NCBI GenBank assembly: GCA_002050165.1
Contig: MWSW01000014.1
Location: 1 to 64,000 of the forward strand
DNA length: 64,000 nt
DNA from: Candidatus Tepidiaquacellales bacterium OLB4/UTCHB1
GTDB taxonomy: Bacteria > Bacteroidota > Ignavibacteria > Tepidaquicellales > Tepidaquicellaceae
Direction of reading: 5' to 3'
The position numbers were made by a program, and so were the translations under genes. Shown piece by piece: positions 37,215-46,943 of the stretch (the stretch's first letter is position 1; every line of letters starts with the position of its first letter). The notes under the pieces were generated by a model. That model was not told the origin of the DNA. It searched no databases and worked only from the letters and a program-made list of their open reading frames with translations.

Positions 37215-38339
37215 ATGTCATTTAAAAATCTAGCTGTACTGATAATTGTGTTATCATCTTTCGGACTCAGGCCACTTTTTGCTCAGGATTCAGCAAGCTC
37301 AACCGATAAATCTAACACGAGCGATGAAATCGGCTACAAAACATTTGAAGTAGAGGCAAAGGATCTCGATGTTGCTGACCTGAGCATGGAGGTTTTTCTT
37401 AAAGATGAATTCCCTATAATTTCCGATAGGGATATAGACAAGACGCTCGAATCAAGAGATATAAAGCGAACTTTAAAAGAGGTTACAAATTCAGAAGGTG
37501 CGATTGATACCGTATTGAATTACGTAGTGAGATACGATATAAAGGAAAATTTTCTTGCGGAAAGCCCGGAAATAATCTGGGAGCTCAATATTCCCGAATA
37601 CAGATCACACCTCTATCAGGTTTACAAAAACGATACACTATTCATAGATACGTGGAATAACGTTGTGGGAACTTCGCGGAATAAAACATACACCGGTCAT
37701 TTCGAAGCTTATAAAATCAGAAACTGGCCTTCATGGAAAGATCCCGATAAAGACAAAGCTCACGTTCCTGCAACTCCCCCCGGTCCTAAAAATCCGCTGG
37801 GACTTTTCGTTGTTCATTACGATGAAAATTCACTTCGCTATTTTCATGGAACAAATAAAAATCACCTGATTTATTCTGATAAACGGGACCTTTCACATGG
37901 TTGTGTTAGAAATGATAATGACAATATTGAAAAGATGAAACAGTTTATCATAAAGAAAGTCATAAAATCTGATGACCTCTCGAGTTGGTTAAATAGCAAA
38001 CGGTCTTTGGTCTATAACCTAAAAGAGGAGGATAGGTTTCCAGTAACGATTTATTATAAAACTTTCGATATTAATAAAGATGATAACGGATTTTACATTG
38101 AGTTTTACCGGGACATTTACAATTACTCTAACCCTGCAAATATAAACACCCGATTGAACGATCCATCGTTGATTGTTCTATCAACCAGAGATAATATCTT
38201 AACAGAGTTTAAGCAGGAATACAATCAGGGGATAACAATTGCTCAGTTTGATGATTTGCTCTCAAACCACTTAAGCAATCCGGAATATTACCAAAAATAT
38301 TACTTCGAAGATCTTTACAAATTAATCAGCAATAATTAA
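37215..38339 (+). CDS. L,D-transpeptidase (YkuD family)
   Basis: 374 residues with a signal peptide (LAVLIIVLSSFGLRPLFAQ). The YkuD catalytic motif is HGTNKNHLIYSDKRDLSHGC followed by VRND, with the catalytic cysteine in SHGCVR (about residue 231). It makes or modifies 3-3 peptidoglycan crosslinks in the periplasm. A strong terminator follows. Confidence 0.92.
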   Translation: MSFKNLAVLIIVLSSFGLRPLFAQDSASSTDKSNTSDEIGYKTFEVEAKDLDVADLSMEVFLKDEFPIISDRDIDKTLESRDIKRTLKEVTNSEGAIDTVLNYVVRYDIKENFLAESPEIIWELNIPEYRSHLYQVYKNDTLFIDTWNNVVGTSRNKTYTGHFEAYKIRNWPSWKDPDKDKAHVPATPPGPKNPLGLFVVHYDENSLRYFHGTNKNHLIYSDKRDLSHGCVRNDNDNIEKMKQFIIKKVIKSDDLSSWLNSKRSLVYNLKEEDRFPVTIYYKTFDINKDDNGFYIEFYRDIYNYSNPANINTRLNDPSLIVLSTRDNILTEFKQEYNQGITIAQFDDLLSNHLSNPEYYQKYYFEDLYKLISNN

Positions 38340-38390
38340 GAACAGTGATAATTTATTTATGAGGTTGATTTCGAAATGAAAAATAATTTG

Positions 38391-38413
38391 ACCCCGGTTA
38401 CGCCGGGGTTTTT
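38391..38413 (+). terminator. Rho-independent terminator
   Basis: ACCCCGG (38391-38397) and CCGGGGT (38403-38409) pair over a 5-base loop, followed by a short T run. It sits 51 bp after the L,D-transpeptidase stop and 28 bp from the end of the minus-strand lipoprotein gene; on the minus strand the tail is A-rich/T-poor, so it mainly serves the plus direction. Confidence 0.85.
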
Positions 38414-38440
38414 AATTTACGGGCTATTTGTAGATTTAAA

Positions 38441-38956
38441 TTAAAAACTCTCATCGCGCCATTTATTAATCATCCACTTATCGTCAACTGTTGGTCTTGA
38501 GAGCGTCATATCAACAAAACCATTCAACAGCACAATATCGCTTGGGTTAAATGTGATAGAGAGATTAAAGCTCCTCTTAACGGAAACATTCAGTGAATCC
38601 CCTTGTTGATAAACGATGTTGTTCCAGATAATATCAAGTCGCTGAGAGTTCTGAAAAAGTCCGTTTGTTGTCTTCATATCAGTTTGCCTATCCCATGAAA
38701 CATCATATCCCTTAACGTAGTCTCTGTATATAAAAATGAAATCATCAGCAAGCAGGTTACCATAAACAAGGGTATCCTTGAAGGTATAAGCGTATTTAAA
38801 ATTCTGGAATACACCTTCGATTGTCTTTTGGTCAGTTATAATTGAGGAAGAGGAACTGTTATCAATCCGCGGGCTAAATATATTATCACACGAATAAAAA
38901 AATGATAAAATTATTATTGCAACCGGTAGTAAGGAATATTTAGAGTAAATGTTCAA
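38441..38956 (-). CDS. Predicted lipoprotein
   Basis: 171 residues, with a lipobox-type signal: LLPVAIIILSFFYSCDN (Cys at about residue 23). The mature part (LVYGNLLADDFIFIYRD, WDRQTDMKTTNGLFQNSQRL) resembles its neighbour 38953-39543 in layout and looks like an NTF2-like or small cone-fold domain. The start overlaps the neighbour's stop by 4 bp. Function unknown. Confidence 0.8.
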   Translation of the reverse strand: MNIYSKYSLLPVAIIILSFFYSCDNIFSPRIDNSSSSSIITDQKTIEGVFQNFKYAYTFKDTLVYGNLLADDFIFIYRDYVKGYDVSWDRQTDMKTTNGLFQNSQRLDIIWNNIVYQQGDSLNVSVKRSFNLSITFNPSDIVLLNGFVDMTLSRPTVDDKWMINKWRDESF

Positions 38957-39543
38957 TTTACAAAAGCGGCTTTTAGTTCGCTCCAGGTAGTATCTCCCGA
39001 ATCATTTTTGAAATCCTGCCAGCGTGTAATTGACCATAAGTTCCGGGAATCCTGAAACATTGTAAACCTGAGCTTCCCGTTAAAATTTTTTGCAACTGAC
39101 GGGTCATTATGAAAATAAACGAGCACGTAATCTGCATCGTAAATTACGCTATCAGGTGTTGTAATTGCCTGCGGATTAGATAAAAATAAATTAGATGATG
39201 ATTGTATGTCAGTTTGTGATATGAGGTTTGTATAGTAAATTTTTTCCTGCTGGAAATTCCAGTTGCTCAAGATAGGATACTGTGCATTAGTGCTTAAATC
39301 GGCGACGAAATGAAATACTTTTCCGGTTAGCACGGAATCAGAAAAACATGAGATATAATTATTCAGATTTTTTTCAGCAATAGCGAACTGGAGGTTAGTA
39401 AGTACAATATCGGGTGAAGTTGGCGGGCTGTAGTTAGATCTCGGATCGGATGGCGGTTCAACGGATCTGGTATCGAATAATCCGCAACTTCCGACTAAAA
39501 ATATTAAAGACACAAAAAGTAATATTTCAGTTTTTTTGCACAA
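38953..39543 (-). CDS. Predicted lipoprotein
   Basis: 196 residues. Lipobox FVSLIFLVGSCGLFD. The mature domain has DIVLTNLQFAIAEKNLNNYI followed by SCFSD, a pattern like SnoaL/NTF2-type proteins. The shared feature of a DSVLT/DTLVYG segment suggests it is a distant paralogue of the next gene. It is the penultimate gene of the minus-strand operon, overlapping the methyltransferase end by 17 bp. Confidence 0.8.
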   Translation of the reverse strand: MCKKTEILLFVSLIFLVGSCGLFDTRSVEPPSDPRSNYSPPTSPDIVLTNLQFAIAEKNLNNYISCFSDSVLTGKVFHFVADLSTNAQYPILSNWNFQQEKIYYTNLISQTDIQSSSNLFLSNPQAITTPDSVIYDADYVLVYFHNDPSVAKNFNGKLRFTMFQDSRNLWSITRWQDFKNDSGDTTWSELKAAFVN

Positions 39544-40291
39544 AATAAATTAACCGCTTTGATGATTTCGGATTGTAAGCGCTACCAAAGTAATCGCCCT
39601 TTCGCTTTAATATTCTGAAACCGCATTTTCTGAATACAGATGTAAGTTCCTTATCGCTAAAAAGCCTTAACTTTTCGTAATAAATTTTCGTTTCATCCGC
39701 TTTTTTAATTACAATTTTTTTGATTACGAATCCTGATTGAATGCTCCGCGTTTGTTCAACTTTAAATTCTCCAAATTTATCAACTGACCGCTTTACCAGA
39801 TTATCCTTAAGGTACGATTCATTTAAAAAGTCCAGAACAAAGTATCCCTCATGCTTAAGGGATTTCCTGACGTTTTCAATTACTTTAAAATTTTCATAAT
39901 CATTTTCAAAATATCCGAACGAAGTAAATAAGTTAACTATAATATCAAATTTTTCACGGTAGTCGAATTTCCTCATATCCTTAATCCCAAATTTTAATTT
40001 CAAATTCAGTTCAGGAGCTGATTTAAAATTTTTCTCTGCTTCACTTATAAGGAACGGTGATAAATCAATACCGGTAACATTGAATCCGCGCCTTGCAAGT
40101 TCAATTGAATGTCTGCCGGCACCACAGGCAAGGTCTAGTATCAGCATTTGTGAATTGACAGGAATAGTCCGCTGAATCAAATCAATTAATCTTTTGGCAT
40201 CAAATTCATCCCGATGGCTATATAAATCAAGGTAATATTTGTTTGAAAACCAATTTCTGAACCATTCCGTTTGATTCCTCGTATTAGACAT
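39527..40291 (-). CDS. Class I SAM-dependent methyltransferase
   Basis: 254 residues. SAM motif I is [20 protein letters not shown] (about residues 48-67), followed by [17 protein letters not shown] and the motif IV-like [15 protein letters not shown]. Substrate unknown. It overlaps the recR stop by 8 bp and the downstream lipoprotein start. Confidence 0.9.
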   Translation of the reverse strand: MSNTRNQTEWFRNWFSNKYYLDLYSHRDEFDAKRLIDLIQRTIPVNSQMLILDLACGAGRHSIELARRGFNVTGIDLSPFLISEAEKNFKSAPELNLKLKFGIKDMRKFDYREKFDIIVNLFTSFGYFENDYENFKVIENVRKSLKHEGYFVLDFLNESYLKDNLVKRSVDKFGEFKVEQTRSIQSGFVIKKIVIKKADETKIYYEKLRLFSDKELTSVFRKCGFRILKRKGDYFGSAYNPKSSKRLIYFVQKN

Positions 40292-40889
40292 TTACTCTTC
40301 CCTCAATTGCCTTCGCCAGCGTAATTTCATCAGTGAGCTCAAGGTCAGCTCCGATTGGGATCCCACGCGCAATGCGGGTTGTGTTTATTCCCAAGGGTTT
40401 TAAAAGTTTCGTCAGGTACAAAATTGTTGTTTCGCCTTCTACATTCGCATTGAGCGCAAATATAACTTCCGAAACGTTATTTACTTCAATCCGTGCTAAA
40501 CGTTCGATTAGCTCTTTAACCCTGATATCATCCGGACCAACACCCTCGAGAGGCGAAATTTTACCGTGCAGGACGTGGTACAATCCGTTGTATTCGTTGG
40601 TTCTCTCAATTGCAATTACATCCTGCGGCTCTTCGACAACACAAATTTTTGAAGTATCACGTTTTTTAGAATTACAGATTCTGCATATATCCTGTTCTGT
40701 AATGTTACAACAAATTCTGCAAAACTTTATTCTGTCTTTAACGTTCAGCAGGGTTTCAGAAAATCGTGCTACACTTTCACGCGGTTGCTTAATAATATGT
40801 ATAGCGAGCCGTTGTGCGGTTTTCCTACCAATTGAAGGAAGTTTTGAAAACTCCTCAATCAGGTTTTCAAGTGAATCAGATAAATTCAT
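40284..40889 (-). CDS. recR: Recombination protein RecR
   Basis: 201 residues, standard length. HhH motif ([21 protein letters not shown]), four-cysteine zinc finger ([20 protein letters not shown]), TOPRIM domain ([60 protein letters not shown]) and C-terminal Walker-like segment. RecR acts with RecO/RecF in gap repair. The ybaB-recR order, with ybaB just upstream in the same direction, is the classical arrangement. Confidence 0.97.
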   Translation of the reverse strand: MNLSDSLENLIEEFSKLPSIGRKTAQRLAIHIIKQPRESVARFSETLLNVKDRIKFCRICCNITEQDICRICNSKKRDTSKICVVEEPQDVIAIERTNEYNGLYHVLHGKISPLEGVGPDDIRVKELIERLARIEVNNVSEVIFALNANVEGETTILYLTKLLKPLGINTTRIARGIPIGADLELTDEITLAKAIEGRVNV

Positions 40890-40895
40890 CTCCGG

Positions 40896-41231
40896 TTACA
40901 TTCCCGGAAGGTTCAGTCCGGGAATATTTGGTATCATTCCCTGCGTTGCTTTCGCCATTTCATCATTTGCCATTTTCTGAGAAGATTCAATCGCTTTGTT
41001 GATACACGTTATCAACAGGTCTTCAAGCATATCCGATTCATCCGGATTAATAATCTCTTTTTCAATTTCAATTTTTATGATTTGATTCTTCCCGTTGGCA
41101 GTAACTTTAACCATTCCGCCACCGGTCTCTTCAGTGACAATTTTGTTTTCAAGTTCAGACTGAATTTCGTTCATCTTCTCCTGCATTTTATTTACCTGCC
41201 GGAGCATTTTCTGCATTTGATTTGGATTCAT
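40896..41231 (-). CDS. ybaB: YbaB/EbfC nucleoid-associated protein
   Basis: 111 residues. [40 protein letters not shown] and [20 protein letters not shown] are family signatures, and the tail [14 protein letters not shown] is the typical PG-rich end. It forms a DNA-binding dimer. It lies 6 bp before recR. Confidence 0.96.
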   Translation of the reverse strand: MNPNQMQKMLRQVNKMQEKMNEIQSELENKIVTEETGGGMVKVTANGKNQIIKIEIEKEIINPDESDMLEDLLITCINKAIESSQKMANDEMAKATQGMIPNIPGLNLPGM

Positions 41232-41257
41232 TATTTTGTGTTATTTTATTTTTAAGA

Positions 41258-41965
41258 TTAAAAGAAATTTTTAACTCGTTCGAAAAGAGCGGCTTCAGCA
41301 ATTATATCCCCTGCCGCATAATCTGCAATTTTCTGGTACTCGCCCGCTTTGTAAAGATTACCAACTTTATCACCGCTAACACCGCCAGCTTTAGGACTAT
41401 CAATGTTTAGTTTGTTACAATAAAAATCAAGATTGTATTTCCGCCTCGCTCCTGTCGGAGAATGTTTGAAGAACGTTAACTCTTTTAATATATCAAAGTG
41501 GTAATTCCGAAATGTGAAATCACTACCGCTCATAAGATTATATGTCGGTTTAATGTCAAGTATAAGGGAACGCAACATCAGATACGGGCAATCAAATTCC
41601 CTTCCGTTGAACGTAACAAACAGATCATATTTTTCTTTATCAATTTTTTTCCAGAAGTCTTCAAGAATTTTTTCCTCACTCCCACAAATATATTTAATAT
41701 CCTTATCATCAGGTGGAATGAGATACGTCCCTTCAGGTGCATTCATCAGCACGGCACCATTATTTTTCGTAACATCCAACATACCTATTGCAACAAGCAT
41801 TGAAGTAAACGGCGAAAATACGAGCGAGTCAATTGTATTTTTCCGGGATACTTCATCTGTTGCATACTTTAACAAATAGTCCCTTGTACGTTCATCGTAC
41901 TCTTCGAAGTTATCCGCAACAACTTCAATATCAAAAACCAATATTTTTTTCCCTTCAATATTCAT
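41258..41965 (-). CDS. Predicted 3'-5' exonuclease, RNase H-like fold
   Basis: 235 residues. The exonuclease motifs are GKKILVFDIEVVADN (D.E), LFVTFNGREFDCPYLMLRSL (N/D region) and IADYAAGDIIAEAALFERVK (final Asp). This matches the PolB-related predicted 3'-5' exonuclease family. It overlaps the bshB1 stop by 4 bp on one side. Confidence 0.85.
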   Translation of the reverse strand: MNIEGKKILVFDIEVVADNFEEYDERTRDYLLKYATDEVSRKNTIDSLVFSPFTSMLVAIGMLDVTKNNGAVLMNAPEGTYLIPPDDKDIKYICGSEEKILEDFWKKIDKEKYDLFVTFNGREFDCPYLMLRSLILDIKPTYNLMSGSDFTFRNYHFDILKELTFFKHSPTGARRKYNLDFYCNKLNIDSPKAGGVSGDKVGNLYKAGEYQKIADYAAGDIIAEAALFERVKNFF

Positions 41966-42681
41966 ATATGTGAAATATAACCCGCCTCAACCTTTACGGG
42001 TTCGTATGTAAAAAATGGCTCACCATATTCAACCCCGATTTTAAAACCGTAATATTTCGCTTTAGATAATACGTACTCTCTGAAATCTTTCCGGCTTATG
42101 AAAGTTTCCGGACCGTTGGATTTTTTTAGATTAAAAAACTGCGACTCAAAAGCTTCAACCGACTTCATTTTTATATCGAAGGTATCGCTTATATCGAATA
42201 TAAAAGTTACAGGAATATCGTAGGCATGTGAATAGTAAATTACTTTTCGTGGTCTGAAAACTCCGAGTTTTGCGGTTACAATTTTTCTGAGCCCTGAATA
42301 AAATACCGATTCTCTTATAAGATTGCTTGCATTGATATGGTCTGGATGCCGGTCGAGCGGATAAGGCGCAAAGACAAGCTCGGGTTTTGTAAGGCGAAGT
42401 AATTTAATAACGCGCCTTCTGTTCGTTACATTGTTAACAATGTTACCGTCTTCCAGCTGCAGGTTTGTCCTGAAATCGAGGTTAAGAATTTTTGTGGCTT
42501 TATCAGTTTCCATTTTCCGTACAGTCAAATTTCCCCGTGTGCTAAGTTCGCCCCTTGTGAGGTCTGCTATCCCGACAGACATACCCTCCATTTTCAATTT
42601 CGCAAGTGTACCACTGCAGGTCAGTTCGACGTCATCCGGATGAGTTCCGAAAAAAAGCGCATTGAGTTTAACCGGTGTCAT
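41962..42681 (-). CDS. bshB1: Bacillithiol biosynthesis deacetylase BshB1
   Basis: 239 residues. LmbE/PIG-L motifs: NALFFGTHPDDVELTCSGTL (the zinc-binding HPDDxE), MSVGIADLTRGELSTRGN and PYPLDRHPDHINASNLIRES. It removes acetyl from GlcNAc-malate in bacillithiol synthesis. The YtxJ-type protein at 35947 fits use of bacillithiol by this organism. It overlaps the exonuclease start by 4 bp and leads the minus-strand operon. Confidence 0.94.
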   Translation of the reverse strand: MTPVKLNALFFGTHPDDVELTCSGTLAKLKMEGMSVGIADLTRGELSTRGNLTVRKMETDKATKILNLDFRTNLQLEDGNIVNNVTNRRRVIKLLRLTKPELVFAPYPLDRHPDHINASNLIRESVFYSGLRKIVTAKLGVFRPRKVIYYSHAYDIPVTFIFDISDTFDIKMKSVEAFESQFFNLKKSNGPETFISRKDFREYVLSKAKYYGFKIGVEYGEPFFTYEPVKVEAGYISHI

Positions 42682-42764
42682 TTTGAAATATACTCATCTT
42701 GTCAATATTTTTAAATTGCATTAATCCAACGGATTTTCGCACTGATTAAATCTAATACAAAGGT

Positions 42765-42772
42765 TAACTTTG
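42765..42772 (+). promoter_or_regulatory. Possible promoter -7 element for leuS
   Basis: TAACTTTG matches TAnnTTTG, 27 bp before the leuS ATG. A partner TTG at -33 is not clear, so confidence is low. Confidence 0.35.
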
Positions 42773-42799
42773 TAGTTTGTTTATAATTGAAATTTATAC

Positions 42800-45460
42800 A
42801 TGAAATACAATCATCTTGATATAGAGAAGAAGTGGCAGAAATATTGGGAAACTGAAAAAACGTTTAAGACTCAGGAATTTGAAAAGCTTGATAAAAGTAA
42901 ACCTAAATATTACGCGCTTGATATGTTTCCGTATCCAAGCGGTGAAGGCTTGCATGTCGGCCATCCGGAAGGGTACACAGCCACCGATATAATCAGCAGA
43001 TTTAAAATAATGAAAGGGTTTAATGTACTTCACCCGATGGGGTGGGATGCGTTTGGTTTACCCACAGAGCAATTTGCACTAAAAACCGGTATCCACCCAA
43101 AAATCAGGACAGCCGAATGTATAGCAAAATTCAAGCACCAATTGAAATCAATTGGTTTTGCTTACGACTGGGATCGGGAGGTAAATACATCGGAACCCGA
43201 ATTTTTCAGGTGGACGCAGTGGATTTTTCTGAAATTGTACAACTCCTATTTCGACGATGCCGACCAAAAAGCTAAACCTATAGGTGAACTTCCAATACCA
43301 GAAGATTTAACAGAAAACCAGAGGATTGAATTCATAAATTCACAAAGGCTTGCATATCTTGCAGACGGTCCTGTCAACTGGTGCCCTGAGCTCGGAACTG
43401 TCTTAGCAAATGAAGAAGTTGCGGAACAACTTGAGAAGGGATTCTCGGTTGTCCGGAAAAATATGAAGCAGTGGAAGCTAAGGATAACAAAATACGCTGA
43501 TAGATTACTGGAAGGATTAGAGTCACTTGACTGGCCTGAAAACATAAAAGAGATTCAACGGAATTGGATTGGGAGAAAAACCGGAGCAAATATTATCTTT
43601 CGCATAAAATCTCCCGGTCAAAACACGAACCACTCTATTGAAGTTTTCACTACACGTCCCGATACAATTTTCGGCGCAACATATCTGGTGCTTTCTCCCG
43701 AACACGAAATGGTTGATTTAATCACAACTGCTGACAGAAAAAAGGGCGTTGATGATTATAAATTAAAGGCGGCAAAGAAATCTGACCTTGAACGGACTGA
43801 ACTTGCTAAGGAAAAGACGGGTGTCTTCACCGGAGCCTATGCAATAAATCCCGCAAACGGAAAAGAAATTCCGGTTATGATTTCTGATTATGTGCTCATA
43901 TCTTACGGAACCGGTGCAATTATGAGCGTACCGGCGCACGATGGCAGGGACAACGATTTCGCACGAATCTTTAATCTGGAAATATTTCCGGTAGTTATTC
44001 CCGTGCATTTAAAAGATCACGCAATAAAAGAAATCAAGAGCGATGAACACGGCGAATTAATTATCTCCGGAAAAGGAGTTTCAGGTTTAACAGGCCGAGA
44101 TGACTCATATCTGAAATACATTGAAAATATTCAACGTGGGTCGGAATATTTCGAGGGAGAAGGTTATTGTATAAACTCTGATTTCCTGAACGGTCTTAAA
44201 ACTGATGAAGCGATTGAACGAGTAATCACCTGGCTTGAAGCAAATAAGATTGGTTCAAGAGCAATAAACTATAAACTAAGGGATTGGCTCTTTTCGAGAC
44301 AACGATATTGGGGCGAACCATTCCCCATTTTACACGAAAACGATACACAGTTTGCATTAAGTGAAGGTGAATTACCGCTTGAATTACCAGCAGTAGAATC
44401 ATATCACCCGACCGGGACAGGTGAATCACCGCTTGCCGCAATTGACTGGTGGGTTAACGTGACAACTGAAGACGGTAGACACTTTAAACGCGAAACCAAT
44501 ACAATGCCGCAACTTGCAGGTTCAAGCTGGTATTTTCTGCGTTACCTTGACCCTGATAACAACAAGGAATTTTGTAATCCTGATATTGAGAAATACTGGA
44601 TGCCTGTGGACGTTTACATCGGCGGTTCGGAACATGCGGTAGGTCACCTGCTTTATTCCAGATTCTGGATGAAAGTATTATTTGACCTCGGGTATGTTTC
44701 ACATGATGAACCGTTCAGGAAACTTTTCAATCAGGGGATGATATTGGGTGAAGACGGAGTGAAAATGAGTAAATCCCGCGGAAATGTAATTAATCCCGAT
44801 GAGGTAATAAATGAGTTTGGTGCTGATTCCATGCGCCTGTTCGAAATGTTCATGGGACCGCTTGAAGCTACCAAACCCTGGAGCACTGAAGGTATTGCAG
44901 GAATGAACAGATTCTTAAACAGAACATGGCGACTCATAATTGATGAAAGTTCGGGGGAAATAAAATCAAATATTGTTGACAGGGCTCCGGAAGAAAAGGA
45001 GCTGAAAATCATAAATAAGACAATAAAAAAAATCACAACTGATATTGAAGATGGTGATATGAAATTTAATACCTCGATAGCACAGTTGATGATTTTTTTA
45101 AATGAGGTATATAAGTATGACACAATTTCAAAAGGAATAATTGAGAAATTCATTTTGGTCCTTGCACCTTTTACCCCACACATCTGTGAGGAACTCTGGC
45201 AAAGGATTGGCCATCAGGAATCAATTTCAAAGCAACCATGGCCGCATTTCGAAGAGAAATACGTTAAAGAGGATTCGGTCGTGATTGCACTCTCCGTAAA
45301 TGGTAAATTGCGCGATAAAATTGAGGTTGAATTTAATACAAGCGAAAACGAACTTGAACAAAAAGCTCTCGATAATGAAAAAATAATAAAAAATATTATG
45401 GGAAAAGAAGTAAAGAGGATAATCGTCGTTAAGAACAGAATGGTAAATATTGTAGTATGA
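42800..45460 (+). CDS. leuS: Leucyl-tRNA synthetase
   Basis: 886 residues. The class I HIGH-type motif lies in YPSGEGLHVGHPEGYTATD, and the KMSKS motif in GEDGVKMSKSRGNVINPDEV. Editing domain: EVFTTRPDTIFGATYLVLSP. C-terminal anticodon-binding domain: LAPFTPHICEELWQRIG. It charges tRNA-Leu. The preceding gap of 118 bp lies between this gene and the divergent bshB1, so the intergenic region is a two-way promoter region. Confidence 0.98.
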   Translation: MKYNHLDIEKKWQKYWETEKTFKTQEFEKLDKSKPKYYALDMFPYPSGEGLHVGHPEGYTATDIISRFKIMKGFNVLHPMGWDAFGLPTEQFALKTGIHPKIRTAECIAKFKHQLKSIGFAYDWDREVNTSEPEFFRWTQWIFLKLYNSYFDDADQKAKPIGELPIPEDLTENQRIEFINSQRLAYLADGPVNWCPELGTVLANEEVAEQLEKGFSVVRKNMKQWKLRITKYADRLLEGLESLDWPENIKEIQRNWIGRKTGANIIFRIKSPGQNTNHSIEVFTTRPDTIFGATYLVLSPEHEMVDLITTADRKKGVDDYKLKAAKKSDLERTELAKEKTGVFTGAYAINPANGKEIPVMISDYVLISYGTGAIMSVPAHDGRDNDFARIFNLEIFPVVIPVHLKDHAIKEIKSDEHGELIISGKGVSGLTGRDDSYLKYIENIQRGSEYFEGEGYCINSDFLNGLKTDEAIERVITWLEANKIGSRAINYKLRDWLFSRQRYWGEPFPILHENDTQFALSEGELPLELPAVESYHPTGTGESPLAAIDWWVNVTTEDGRHFKRETNTMPQLAGSSWYFLRYLDPDNNKEFCNPDIEKYWMPVDVYIGGSEHAVGHLLYSRFWMKVLFDLGYVSHDEPFRKLFNQGMILGEDGVKMSKSRGNVINPDEVINEFGADSMRLFEMFMGPLEATKPWSTEGIAGMNRFLNRTWRLIIDESSGEIKSNIVDRAPEEKELKIINKTIKKITTDIEDGDMKFNTSIAQLMIFLNEVYKYDTISKGIIEKFILVLAPFTPHICEELWQRIGHQESISKQPWPHFEEKYVKEDSVVIALSVNGKLRDKIEVEFNTSENELEQKALDNEKIIKNIMGKEVKRIIVVKNRMVNIVV

Positions 45461-45893
45461 TTCGTAATGCAATATATTTTTTATTTGACATTATGATTAA
45501 CCTCAACGCTTGAATTTACTGCAACGGAATTGTAATCCTGTTTTACAAATAACGGAAAAACAAAACTGACCGAATAAAAAAAAAGAAAAGGAACATTAGA
45601 ATTATATTACCCGGCCAAAGGTGAGTTTATAAATTTTCGGATAGCTGGCGCTATCCATATCTAATGCCCTTTTCTTAGTACAAACTTAATCATTTTGGTA
45701 AAAAGATAGTAATAAAGAAAATTGTTTTGACACTTTAGATCTACGTTATGTCATAAGACATTTAAAATTAAAAAGAATACATACAATGGTAAACTATTTT
45801 TTATCAAAATACGAGAAGATTTTTCTAACTACATTAATTTTTCACTGACTTTAATAACAGTTTGTAAGGAATTATTTTTAAAAACGCAATTAA
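45461..45893. other. 433-bp intergenic region with a hairpin
   Basis: GGATAGC (45639-45645) pairs with GCTATCC (45650-45656) around a 4-base TGGC loop. No coding frame is convincing. T residues after the hairpin are few, so it is not a standard terminator; it could be a regulatory element for proline dehydrogenase or just an inverted repeat. Nothing else is recognised here. Confidence 0.5.
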
Positions 45894-46793
45894 ATGAGCA
45901 TCCTCAACAAATTGGTTGTAGGCACTTTGCCTGTTTTACCCAGAAACTTTGTCAGAATTTTCGCAAATAAATATATTGCGGGAGATAAGCTATCCGATGC
46001 TGTAAGCGCTGTAAAGGCTTTAAATGTGCAGGGTTTCAAAGCTACAATGGACGTTCTTGGAGAATCCATTTCTGAAAGAGATGAAGCGCTGAAATCAACT
46101 AAAGATAACATAGACGTGCTCAAGGCAATTACAGATAATAATCTTGACTGCAATTTATCGGTGAAACTTACGATGCTGGGACTTGGAATAGATAAAGAAT
46201 TCTGCTTAAACAATATGAGAGAAATCCTCTCTGAAGCAACCAACCGGAATATTTTCGTGAGAATTGACATGGAGGATTCATCAGTAACACAAACGACTCT
46301 GGATGTTTTTAATACTCTTCGTACAGAGTTCGATCAGATGGGAATTGTTATTCAGGCTTACCTGCGGAGAAGTTTCGCAGATGTTGAAAATCTCTCCACC
46401 GGACAAGTGAACCTTAGAATTTGTAAAGGTATTTACATTGAACCGGAAGAAATTGCATTCAAAGGATTTCAGGAAGTGAGAGATAATTTCCTCAAACTTG
46501 TAAATACTGCACTGTCAAACGGATCGTATGTAGGGATTGCAACACACGATGATTTTCTCGTTGATCAGTCAATTAAAATCATTAATGAACTTAAATTACC
46601 AAAGGATAAATTTGAGTTTCAAATGCTTTTGGGAGTAAGGGAAAATTTAAGGGATAAAATACTCAAAGAAGGTTACAAACTTAGAATTTACGTTCCGTTC
46701 GGTGAACGCTGGTACGAATACTCAATCCGGCGGTTTAAAGAAAATCCTAATATCGCCGGTCACGTTTTTAAAAACATCTTTTCCGGTAATTAG
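45894..46793 (+). CDS. Proline dehydrogenase
   Basis: 299 residues, typical of a monofunctional PRODH. The TIM-barrel FAD-site motifs are visible: FVRIDMEDSSVTQTTLDVF, QAYLRRSFADVENL, LRICKGIYIEPEEIAF, YVGIATHDDFLVDQ, FEFQMLLGVRENLRDKILKE and RIYVPFGERWYEYSIRRFKE. It oxidises proline to P5C. No P5C dehydrogenase lies next to it. Confidence 0.93.
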   Translation: MSILNKLVVGTLPVLPRNFVRIFANKYIAGDKLSDAVSAVKALNVQGFKATMDVLGESISERDEALKSTKDNIDVLKAITDNNLDCNLSVKLTMLGLGIDKEFCLNNMREILSEATNRNIFVRIDMEDSSVTQTTLDVFNTLRTEFDQMGIVIQAYLRRSFADVENLSTGQVNLRICKGIYIEPEEIAFKGFQEVRDNFLKLVNTALSNGSYVGIATHDDFLVDQSIKIINELKLPKDKFEFQMLLGVRENLRDKILKEGYKLRIYVPFGERWYEYSIRRFKENPNIAGHVFKNIFSGN

Positions 46794-46943
46794 AATAAAT
46801 AAAACCTGCACATGATTTCGATACCTTTCAAAAATCACAACCAATTTTAAGCACCATTATTTCCATTACTTCAATGTATTAGTTCCGAACAATATTTACA
46901 TTAAAATTTCAGCAGTTAAAATATTTTCCACGAGGAATCTCGA

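Noticed and set aside
45639-45656. Hairpin after leuS as a terminator
   Set aside because: It lies about 180 bp from the leuS stop and has no T tract.
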